Both the position numbers and the translations under genes were made by a program. This document shows positions 7,216 to 13,028 of a stretch of 13,028 nucleotides of DNA, piece after piece. The stretch is from JBLIOB01 sp047639575 (GTDB lineage Bacteria; Bacteroidota; Bacteroidia; Flavobacteriales_D; Parvicellaceae), in NCBI GenBank assembly GCA_047639575.1, contig JBLIOB010000103.1, positions 1 through 13,028 on the forward strand, read 5' to 3'. The notes under the pieces were generated by a model, which worked only from the letters and a program-made list of their open reading frames with translations, did no database searches and had not been told where the DNA came from. Positions within the stretch are counted from its first letter, which is position 1; each line of letters begins with the position of its first letter.

Positions 7216-8488
7216 TTGTTACCAATTTTGATTGGAAGATATTAATAGAAGCCAAAGCAACACCAAGCAAGATCCACATGGGCAGAAAATAAATTGCAGA
7301 GCTCATTCCAAGACAGGCAATGCAAAACACAACGAGAGATAAGGAAGTAGCTCCTGCAATCCTCTTTAAGTTGGTAGTAGATTGCTTATAAATTCCGATC
7401 AATCTAAATATGACATAAGAGAGCCATCCAAGAAACGCTAGAAAAAATAGGGCTCCACCTTCAACCAACAATTCAAGCCAGAAGTTATGTTGACTAACTG
7501 TTTTCTGATCGATTAATCCGTTGTTCTGTTGCACAACGACCGAATTTCCTCCTCCAACTCCTTGTCCCCAATTATCGAAAACAGCGTTGGTAGAATTGTC
7601 TGCTAAAGATCTTCTTATGCTCACCGAGCTAATATTTCTGTGTTCATCTGAGAACATGGCTTCAATTGCTGCAATAGAAGAGGAGGCCTTTTGATAAATA
7701 AAGTTCTTTTGAGAAATACTTATCATTGCTATAATTCCGGCTACTATAAACCCAGAAATTAACGTAATATTTCGAAGTTTTGGTTGGAGATAAAAAATTG
7801 AAGCGAAAATCAAAAGCGCTAAAGATAGAAGTGCTAGCCTTGAATTTCCTGAAGCAACAACAAATACGCCTAATCCAGTTCCTGCAATTTTTAAAATCCA
7901 GTTCTTACTGAAAAGGAAAAATGGGATGCAAATTAAAATTGCAACGGCCGTATTGTTTGGGTTCCAATGAAAGCCGGTTGGGATTTGTTCAAGCTGGTTT
8001 ACAATTTCTGGAGTGTAAAATTCATCCAACTTATAAGTTCGTCCGAAATTCTCTACCATTGGCGAATATGGAGATATTGGCCACCTGAAGCTTGATAATC
8101 GCTCTAATGTGCTTACAATTAATTCTAACGCTACAATTACGCCAGTGAATCGAAGCAACTTACTGAGTTGAATTTCATTCTTGGCATATTCTACTATGGA
8201 CAATGCGATAATGGTTCCGAATACAATGTAGAACAGATACTTAGCAGCAATGGTCATGTCAATCGCCCAAGTAATAGAGAGGGCGTACCATAGAACTATG
8301 AAAATCGGAAATAGATATAAAGTGCTGAATTTTTTTCGAAATAAGGATACGTTCGGTTTTTTAGCAAAAATCCACACCGCAAATGAAGCTAACATCAGAA
8401 TATGACAAAGGTAAAGTGGGCCGTAACTAAGGAAAAGTCCCCCGTAGCAGGCTGCAATAGCACTTAGGTATAAGTTTTCCTTTTTCAA
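7208..8488 (-). CDS. O-antigen ligase/polymerase-like membrane protein (second copy)
   Basis: A 426-residue polytopic inner-membrane protein with about 10-12 hydrophobic segments and the features of the O-antigen ligase/Wzy superfamily: SGNSRL (213-218), a long periplasmic loop with IRRSL (291-295), GQGVGGGNS (308-316) and QHNFWLELLVEGGALFF (333-349). An additional conserved-looking segment, PTGFHWNPNNTA (170-181), lies ahead of a helix. It differs strongly from the other member at 4253-5521, so the two are not a recent duplication. The role is glycan polymerisation or ligation at the periplasmic face; which one cannot be told. The start is TTG at 8488, which overlaps the stop of the upstream GT4 gene as TTGA, so translation is probably coupled. 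No ATG alternative near the N-terminus gives a complete first helix. Confidence 0.85.
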   Translation of the reverse strand: MKKENLYLSAIAACYGGLFLSYGPLYLCHILMLASFAVWIFAKKPNVSLFRKKFSTLYLFPIFIVLWYALSITWAIDMTIAAKYLFYIVFGTIIALSIVEYAKNEIQLSKLLRFTGVIVALELIVSTLERLSSFRWPISPYSPMVENFGRTYKLDEFYTPEIVNQLEQIPTGFHWNPNNTAVAILICIPFFLFSKNWILKIAGTGLGVFVVASGNSRLALLSLALLIFASIFYLQPKLRNITLISGFIVAGIIAMISISQKNFIYQKASSSIAAIEAMFSDEHRNISSVSIRRSLADNSTNAVFDNWGQGVGGGNSVVVQQNNGLIDQKTVSQHNFWLELLVEGGALFFLAFLGWLSYVIFRLIGIYKQSTTNLKRIAGATSLSLVVFCIACLGMSSAIYFLPMWILLGVALASINIFQSKLVTND

Positions 8489-9732
8489 TTCAAGAGTTGA
8501 TTGACTTCTTTTATTTCGGCCGACATTCTTTCACTCCAAGTCCAAAGTTTCTCCTTCTCTGTATTTCGAATATTGTTAACGATAGAAGCCCTTAATGCAT
8601 CGTTGGAGGTGATCTCAGCAAAATCCTTAGCGGCATTTTCAGAAAGGCTCTGGTCTACTTCATATATAAAACCATTCTCTCTATGCTTGATCCAAGATGC
8701 CGTATCGCCATTGTTTAAAGTGAAAATGATCTTGTTCGCGCGAATTGCCTCTAAAAGTGGATTACCAACATTGGATAAATCATACATCGAAATAAAAGCA
8801 TCAGCCAGATTGAGGAAATTCTTCACTTCATCATGAGCTACTCCACCAGTGAAGTTGATGTATTCAGAGTAATCTGATTGTTTGGCGATTTTCTCTAATT
8901 CTTGCCTTGACGACCCTTCTCCAACAATGATTAACCTTGCGTTTAGATTTGGATTAGCTTGTTTGAAGGTAATAAATGCATTAATGCCTCTTTCAACCCG
9001 TTTCCAAGACTCTAGCCTGCTAACAGATAGGAAAATGAACTCACCTTCAGCCTTGAATTGCTGAGTTAGTTCTTCAAGTTGATTGGCTGCAACCTCCTGT
9101 GAATCCACACCGTTGGTCCAAAAAACAAATTTATCGTGTTTGCTTGTGTCTCCAAGTTTGTCCATGGCCAAATTTCCTTGTGTTCCATCATTTGTCATGA
9201 TGCAGAGGTTTGACTCTTGGTTTAGGGCTATGATCGCCTCTTTGTTCAATCGTAATTTCTTAGTGTTGTTATTTAGAAAGTAGAGCGCCAACCATGTTCC
9301 TTGAAATCGACTAACGATTTTACTTTCTGAAATAAGGTTCTTTTTTCTTAGTCTAGATACAGCCAGCACACCATGTATTTCATATCCATACACAACATCG
9401 TAGGTGTTTTCTTTGACGAGTTGTTTTGCTTTACTGTAAAGCATCCATGTCGTTTTATACGCTGCGAACTTGGTCGAGATGGTGTGAAGAACACCTGGCA
9501 TCATATTTCTTAACCAAGTGAGTTTCCATTTTAAGCGAATTATGTTAACTCCTTTTGGGTTAATCTCGTCTTCGTAGAAGTAATTACCTTTTTTTGCTCC
9601 ATCTCTTGCTAGCAGATAGTCTACTTGCCAGCCATCATTTACAAATGCTTCCGGTGTTTTCCGTATCACTTGGATAGATTTCTTTTTGAAATCCAGTGCC
9701 GAGACAAATAAAATGCGCTTTGAATCAGCCAT
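8485..9732 (-). CDS. GT4-family glycosyltransferase
   Basis: A 415-residue GT-B fold glycosyltransferase. The N-terminal domain starts KRILFVSALDF and contains VVYGYEIHG (113-121), a typical active-site histidine region, and SRFQGTW (141-147). The donor domain has FLSVSRLESWKRVERGI (234-250), IIVGEGSSRQELE (268-280) and INFTGGVAHDEV (292-303). The conserved catalytic glutamate lies in NVGNPLLEAIRANK (E328). The first glutamate of the usual E-x7-E pair is not evident: residues near 320 read LSNVG. It should transfer a sugar to the lipid-linked repeat unit; donor and linkage are unknown. The ATG at 9732 overlaps the upstream acetyltransferase by 8 bases, and the TGA overlaps the next gene's TTG. 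It is part of the same operon as the flippase. Confidence 0.9.
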   Translation of the reverse strand: MADSKRILFVSALDFKKKSIQVIRKTPEAFVNDGWQVDYLLARDGAKKGNYFYEDEINPKGVNIIRLKWKLTWLRNMMPGVLHTISTKFAAYKTTWMLYSKAKQLVKENTYDVVYGYEIHGVLAVSRLRKKNLISESKIVSRFQGTWLALYFLNNNTKKLRLNKEAIIALNQESNLCIMTNDGTQGNLAMDKLGDTSKHDKFVFWTNGVDSQEVAANQLEELTQQFKAEGEFIFLSVSRLESWKRVERGINAFITFKQANPNLNARLIIVGEGSSRQELEKIAKQSDYSEYINFTGGVAHDEVKNFLNLADAFISMYDLSNVGNPLLEAIRANKIIFTLNNGDTASWIKHRENGFIYEVDQSLSENAAKDFAEITSNDALRASIVNNIRNTEKEKLWTWSERMSAEIKEVNQLLN

Positions 9733-10285
9733 TCTCTTTTGATGGAATTGTTCGAATTACTTTTGCAGGATTACCAACAATTACCGAATTGTCAGGAAAT
9801 GACTTTGTAACAACTGAACCAGCACCAACAACACAGTTACTACCAATTTCCACTTCGGGAAGAATTACTACGTTCGCTCCGAACCAAACGTTGTCTCCAA
9901 TTTTGATGGGTTTAGTGACTTCGGATTTAAATTCACTGTTTACTCCATGATTAACGCTTATTAACCGAAGTCCAGGAGCAAACAAGAAGTTTTCGCCTAT
10001 TTCAATCCCGCTTAAAGCTTGGATGTAACAGCCTGTGCTCAAAGAAAAGCTTCCAACTGTATTGAAGTCTTTATGTAATTTGATGTTCTTGAACCCAATA
10101 ACCCGAGATGTATAATTAACAGGGAAAGGAACCTCACTGTTCACCCGAAAAATTCGTTGAACAATCCAATTTAAAAAACGCATACCAAATTTAACTCTAC
10201 CCACAATTCCCCATTTAAACACAAGATTATCAATCGGCTTAATGAACGAAAAGAACTTTAATATTCTTTTTATAAAACCTTTCAC
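9725..10285 (-). CDS. Left-handed beta-helix (hexapeptide) acetyltransferase
   Basis: A 186-residue acyltransferase of the LbH/serine-acetyltransferase-like superfamily (WbbJ/WcaF type), which O- or N-acetylates sugars using acetyl-CoA. Hexapeptide repeats run from about residue 94 (IEIGEN) through IKIGDNVWFGANVVIL (127-142) and VEIGSNCVVGAGSVV (145-159). The segment ending SVNHG contains H113, the likely catalytic base. The terminal signature VIVGNPAKVIR (168-178) is typical of sugar acetyltransferases. The start is GTG at 10285, forming GTGA with the flippase stop; no in-frame ATG precedes the predicted first helix. The basic, hydrophobic N-terminus (1-50) may help membrane association. In this operon it most likely acetylates a repeat-unit sugar or lipid-linked intermediate. 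Confidence 0.92.
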   Translation of the reverse strand: MKGFIKRILKFFSFIKPIDNLVFKWGIVGRVKFGMRFLNWIVQRIFRVNSEVPFPVNYTSRVIGFKNIKLHKDFNTVGSFSLSTGCYIQALSGIEIGENFLFAPGLRLISVNHGVNSEFKSEVTKPIKIGDNVWFGANVVILPEVEIGSNCVVGAGSVVTKSFPDNSVIVGNPAKVIRTIPSKENG

Positions 10286-11553
10286 TTATCTCCAGCGTAT
10301 TTGAAAATTAATACACCCAAAATTAAGAAAAGTGCGGAACCACTAACCGCCATTAGTTTGAATGCTAAATTATAATCATTAGTAAAGTATCCATAAATCA
10401 CCGAACCCACCTGTGTGATAAGGAAGCAAGCGTTAAATAAAATTTCTACCGTTAACTTCCTTTTACTAGTTAGCAACGTGCTTTGAGTGGAAAAAATAAA
10501 TCTGAATAAATAAAAGATTGCAAACACGCCTGCAATTCTACCGGCTTCTTTAAACTCACTTCCTAGTACCGTTTCAAATATTGGCTCGCCAAAAAAGAAC
10601 AATACAGTCATTGGAATGATGATAATTGCAAGTAAAGTCAGTGATGTTTTAATGACCAATGGTCGGACGCTGATTCCTGCATTAAGATTCTCGTTGGATT
10701 TTTGATAGAATACATGCCCTACAGACTTTCCGATGAATGTTAATGGGATATTAAGAATTTTTTGCATCATAAAAAATTGGCCTGCCACTCCTGCGCCAAA
10801 CCAAGGTAGAATCAGTAAAATAGGCAATTGATTTGCTGTTAAATTGAGTAAGATGGCAGGTCCTGATTTCAATGGGAAATCCTTATACTCTTTCATGAGT
10901 CTTTTACGTTCAGAACTAGGTACAGGAGCTGATAAGATGTTTTTAAGGCTTCCTAAAGCCAAGATCAATCCATTTACTGCCTGTCCTAAGAATTGCCCAG
11001 CGATAAGCCCACCAGAGCCCATTTTTGCAATACCTGCCGATAAATTAACTCCAGCGGAGGTTATGGAACGTCCAATTCCTGCTCCAGCAACTTGTGAAAA
11101 CCTTTTTTTACGAGTTTGCCACATGGTTATTGCGGAATTAAAACCAAACAGAAATATGGAAACTGGAATTAAATAGAACCAATTTGACAATTCAATTGCG
11201 TCAAATTTCCCGTCTTCATTCAAGTAGATAGCAATATCCAATTTGAAAATTAGTATTGGGATAGCCAGTATTGCGGCAACAATTGCACTTAGACCAATGG
11301 AGATTTTAGCTAATTTCTTAGCGTCATCATTGGATTTTGGAAGCATGATAGCAAGATCATAACGTAGTGCTGCGATAACACCTGCCCAGCCTGAAATTGC
11401 AACGAAAGCACCAAGCATTCCCCACTGTTCTGGCAAGAAATAGCGTGCAAGAACGGGAATCATCAGAATACTAATCAGTTGAGCAAGACTATTCCCTGAA
11501 AGTAAGATCAGGACATTCTTTAAAAAATCATTTTTTTTCCAATTCGCGCTCAA
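10282..11553 (-). CDS. Wzx-type polysaccharide flippase (PST/MOP superfamily)
   Basis: A 423-residue polytopic protein with about 12 predicted helices, of the MOP/PST exporter superfamily. It would flip undecaprenyl-diphosphate-linked repeat units across the inner membrane. Features seen are the opening helix NVLILLSGNSLAQLISILMIPVLARYF split around 13-39, the characteristic RYDLAIMLPKSNDDA (64-78) after the second helix, and repeated small-residue helices such as AGAGIGRSITSAGVNLSAG. Length is normal. It is the first gene of the minus-strand operon. The start is TTG at 11553: the frame opens at the TGA at 11571-11569 and has no ATG or GTG ahead of the first helix, while the ATG at 11564 is out of frame and stops after four codons. 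A -7 element lies 22 bases upstream. Its stop overlaps the next gene's GTG. Confidence 0.92.
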   Translation of the reverse strand: MSANWKKNDFLKNVLILLSGNSLAQLISILMIPVLARYFLPEQWGMLGAFVAISGWAGVIAALRYDLAIMLPKSNDDAKKLAKISIGLSAIVAAILAIPILIFKLDIAIYLNEDGKFDAIELSNWFYLIPVSIFLFGFNSAITMWQTRKKRFSQVAGAGIGRSITSAGVNLSAGIAKMGSGGLIAGQFLGQAVNGLILALGSLKNILSAPVPSSERKRLMKEYKDFPLKSGPAILLNLTANQLPILLILPWFGAGVAGQFFMMQKILNIPLTFIGKSVGHVFYQKSNENLNAGISVRPLVIKTSLTLLAIIIIPMTVLFFFGEPIFETVLGSEFKEAGRIAGVFAIFYLFRFIFSTQSTLLTSKRKLTVEILFNACFLITQVGSVIYGYFTNDYNLAFKLMAVSGSALFLILGVLIFKYAGDK

Positions 11554-11574
11554 TAGAAGATCATTGATTCAGCC

Positions 11575-11582
11575 CAAATATA
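11575..11582 (-). promoter_or_regulatory. -7 promoter element for the flippase operon (TATATTTG)
   Basis: Reading the minus strand from 11582 to 11575 gives TATATTTG, an exact TAnnTTTG match, 22 bases ahead of the TTG start at 11553. The predicted leader would be about 15 bases. The -33 region (about 11602-11606) has no good TTTG. It is the likely main promoter of the seven-gene minus-strand run. Confidence 0.55.
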
Positions 11583-11605
11583 TGTTGATTTCAGGTAGTT
11601 TGAAG

Positions 11606-11637
11606 CGATTTCGAGTGAAAAATTCGACTTGAAATCG
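11606..11637. repeat. Inverted repeat between divergent promoters
   Basis: Left arm CGATTTCGAGT (11606-11616) and right arm ACTTGAAATCG (11627-11637) are complementary at 10 of 11 positions, with a 10-base spacer. The single mismatch is a G/T that could pair as G-U in plus-strand RNA. A TTCGA direct repeat with 13-base periodicity (11610 and 11623) is embedded in it. It sits between the two divergent -7 elements, near the minus-strand -33 region and just upstream of the plus-strand -33 region, so it is probably outside both transcripts. An operator for a dimeric regulator is the simplest reading; the protein is unknown. Confidence 0.5.
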
Positions 11638-11668
11638 GGTGGTTGTGTGGTTGCATTGTTTCAGTTTA

Positions 11669-11676
11669 TACCTTTG
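11669..11676 (+). promoter_or_regulatory. -7 promoter element for the WbuB-like gene (TACCTTTG)
   Basis: TACCTTTG is an exact TAnnTTTG match, 14 bases ahead of the ATG at 11691, giving a very short leader. A TGTG at 11646-11649 lies 19 bases upstream, the right spacing for a weak -33 element. Confidence 0.55.
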
Positions 11677-11690
11677 CGACTTAAATCTGA

Positions 11691-12920
11691 ATGCAAAAAA
11701 GTCTACTCATATTAACGCAATACTTCCCTCCAGAGGTAGGTGCGCCCCAAAACAGGCTATTTGAATTGGCAATCCGATTACAAAAAGCCGGCATCGAAGT
11801 CACAGTTTTAACTGCAATGCCGAACTATCCTAAAGGGGAAATTCATCCAGAGTATCTTGGGAAAAAATATCATTACGAAGTCATGGATGGTCTAAAAGTC
11901 CATAGATCTTCGATTTACGTTACGAAAAGTAAAAGCATTCCGAAAAGATTAAGAAATTACTTCTCTTTTGTCCATTCCTCCTATAGGGTGGGCAAGACTA
12001 AACTGGAAGAAAGCTATGATTTTTTACTCTGTGAATCTCCACCGTTATTTCTTGCCAAAACGGCTGTGAAATTAGCCAATAAAAAGAAGGCTAAATTCAT
12101 CTTCAATGTGTCCGATTTGTGGCCTGAGAGTGCTGAGAAATTAGGGCTTGTTACTAATAAGTTTTTTCTAAAATTAGCTCAGAATTTAGAAGAGAAAACA
12201 TATGAAAAAGCTGATTTAATTACTGGTCAAACACAAGGAATTTCAGAAAACATCTCAACTAGGTTTCCGCATAAGAAAGTTTATTGGTTACCGAATGGTG
12301 TGGACCTTGAATATTACAATCCTAGTTTGTTTAATGATGGAGATTGGAGAAAAGAGAATAAATTCAAAGAAGAGGACGTTTTGTTCTTCTATGGTGGGAT
12401 TATTGGTCACGCTCAAAGGCTAGAAGTGATTTTGCAAGCAGCCAGTAAAGTTGTCAATCCTAATATTCAGTTTATACTCATGGGGGCAGGACCTGAAAAA
12501 ATAGATTTGCTAGCTCTAAAGGAGCAAAACAACTTGAAGAATGTTCATTTTTTCGAACCTGTAACAAAGTTGATCATGCCCAGCGTATTATCTGCAGTAG
12601 ACATCTCTTTAATCCCGCTTCGAAAACTTGATTTATTTAAAGGAGCAATCCCTTCTAAAATCTTCGAATCGCTGGCAATGGAAATTCCGATTTTGTTAGG
12701 AGTTGATGGGGAGGCAAGGGAGTTGTTTATTGATGAAGGAAAATGCGGATATTATTTTGAGCCTGAGAATGTAGATCAATTGGTTGAACAGGCTGAACGA
12801 ATGGGGTCTAATTCAGAAAATTTAAAAGTTTTGGGACAAAATGGCCGTGCTTTTGCCGATTTGAAATTTAACCGAAACAAAATTGCTGAAGATTTCTTAA
12901 TCGAGTTAGAGAAGCTCTAA
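11691..12920 (+). CDS. WbuB-like GT4 glycosyltransferase
   Basis: A 409-residue GT-B glycosyltransferase of family GT4, strongly resembling the WbuB subgroup (described as putative N-acetyl-L-fucosamine transferase in E. coli O26 and colanic-type loci). N-terminal signatures are TQYFPPEVGAPQNRLFELA (9-27), VLTAMPNYPKGEI (39-51), RNYFSFV (88-94) and the subgroup hallmark SDLWPES (141-147). The linker is PNGVDLEYY (201-209). The donor domain has FYGGIIGHAQRLEV (233-246), MGAGPE (264-269) and GAIPSKIFESLAM (318-330) with the catalytic glutamate E326. It acts at the cytoplasmic membrane face on lipid-linked sugars. ATG is chosen because it begins the first beta strand and follows a good -7 element. 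It is divergent from the flippase operon, and its last 15 bases overlap the minus-strand gene at the window's right edge. Subgroup membership is solid, but sugar specificity is an inference. Confidence 0.93.
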   Translation: MQKSLLILTQYFPPEVGAPQNRLFELAIRLQKAGIEVTVLTAMPNYPKGEIHPEYLGKKYHYEVMDGLKVHRSSIYVTKSKSIPKRLRNYFSFVHSSYRVGKTKLEESYDFLLCESPPLFLAKTAVKLANKKKAKFIFNVSDLWPESAEKLGLVTNKFFLKLAQNLEEKTYEKADLITGQTQGISENISTRFPHKKVYWLPNGVDLEYYNPSLFNDGDWRKENKFKEEDVLFFYGGIIGHAQRLEVILQAASKVVNPNIQFILMGAGPEKIDLLALKEQNNLKNVHFFEPVTKLIMPSVLSAVDISLIPLRKLDLFKGAIPSKIFESLAMEIPILLGVDGEARELFIDEGKCGYYFEPENVDQLVEQAERMGSNSENLKVLGQNGRAFADLKFNRNKIAEDFLIELEKL

Positions 12921-13028
12921 AGCCTTCATGTAAAAAGCTTTATGCTTTTCGAATACGTTTAAATTGAGGTAATTAGTGTGCCAGAGCATTATGAATGTGC
13001 CGCCATGCTTACGAACCGTATTAATGTA
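12906..13028 (-). CDS. 3' end of a probable polysaccharide deacetylase-like gene (partial)
   Basis: The minus strand is open from the right edge to a TAA at 12908-12906 and encodes 40 C-terminal residues, including VRKHGGTFIMLWHTNYLN followed by FEKHKAFYMKALELL. The GG-T-F-x-x-LWH-x segment, followed by a short amphipathic helix, resembles the C-terminus of Bacteroidota polysaccharide deacetylase-family (NodB-homology-like) proteins found in glycan loci. The frame continues beyond 13028, so start and catalytic metal-binding residues cannot be checked. It overlaps the stop region of the WbuB-like gene by 15 bases, tail-to-tail. That this is coding is likely, since it has a coherent motif and no internal stop; the family call is moderate. 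Confidence 0.6.
   Translation of the reverse strand, partial: YINTVRKHGGTFIMLWHTNYLNLNVFEKHKAFYMKALELL

Noticed and set aside
8501..8836. A 111-codon open frame on the plus strand
   Set aside because: Antisense to the GT4 gene at 8485-9732; composition and lack of motif mark it as a shadow frame.
10844..11176. A 110-codon open frame on the plus strand
   Set aside because: It lies wholly inside the well-supported flippase gene on the other strand and encodes no recognisable domain; it is a mirror of membrane-protein codon use.
12933..12949. Hairpin AAAAGC-TTTAT-GCTTTT as terminator of the WbuB-like gene
   Set aside because: The stem is only 6 bp, mostly A-T, with no run of T after it, and it lies inside the opposite-strand coding frame.
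1..13028. CRISPR array, insertion sequence, tRNA or phage elements
   Set aside because: No regularly spaced repeats, transposase or integrase motifs, terminal inverted repeats or cloverleaf sequences were seen; every stretch over about 140 bases is accounted for by a gene.

Overview
This window is an AT-rich chromosomal segment that looks like a surface-polysaccharide (capsule, O-antigen or exopolysaccharide) locus from a member of the Bacteroidota, most likely a flavobacterium-like or related lineage. The assignment rests on three points: there are essentially no Shine-Dalgarno sequences ahead of the genes; the intergenic regions carry exact matches to the Bacteroidota -7 promoter element TAnnTTTG; and the protein set is typical (LytTR regulator, Wzy-like proteins with the FES-type C-terminal pattern, GT4 enzymes, hexapeptide acetyltransferase). 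No RNA gene, CRISPR array, insertion sequence or attachment site was seen, and no gap between genes exceeds about 140 bases.

Layout. Positions 14-1384 (+): a LytTR response regulator followed closely by a class I SAM methyltransferase. Positions 1361-2452 (-): an FAD-dependent oxidoreductase of the amine-oxidase type, convergent with and overlapping the methyltransferase. Its FAD-binding N-terminus can only be read by starting at a non-canonical codon. Positions 2570-4370 (+): a GT-C-like multi-membrane-pass glycosyltransferase and a very short Wzz-like two-helix membrane protein, behind a Bacteroidota-type promoter. Positions 11553 down to 4253 (-): a seven-gene operon-like run with 4- or 8-base overlaps at all but one junction. 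It encodes a Wzx-type flippase, hexapeptide acetyltransferase, GT4 glycosyltransferase, O-antigen ligase/polymerase-like protein, GNAT acetyltransferase, second GT4 glycosyltransferase and second O-antigen ligase/polymerase-like protein. Positions 11691-12920 (+): a WbuB-like GT4 glycosyltransferase, transcribed divergently from the flippase. Positions 12906-13028 (-): the C-terminal 40 residues of a probable polysaccharide deacetylase-like protein that continues beyond the window.

How the genes fit together (inference from families). The GT4 enzymes would build a repeat unit on a lipid carrier at the cytoplasmic face. The acetyltransferases, and possibly the methyltransferase, would decorate it. 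The flippase would move it across the inner membrane, one Wzy-like protein would polymerise it, and the small Wzz-like protein could influence chain length. The second Wzy/WaaL-like protein may be the ligase or serve a second glycan. The initiating phosphoglycosyltransferase, nucleotide-sugar synthesis enzymes, outer-membrane Wza and a Wzc kinase are not in the window and would have to lie elsewhere.

The most noteworthy observations are: the oxidoreductase with no ATG, GTG or TTG start ahead of its FAD motif; a 118-base antisense overlap between the Wzz-like and Wzy-like genes; overlaps at every tail-to-tail junction; an 11-bp inverted repeat between two divergent promoters at 11.6 kb; and a gene fragment at the right edge. 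I see no clearly new biological system here; the locus is a polysaccharide cluster with unusual gene packing.
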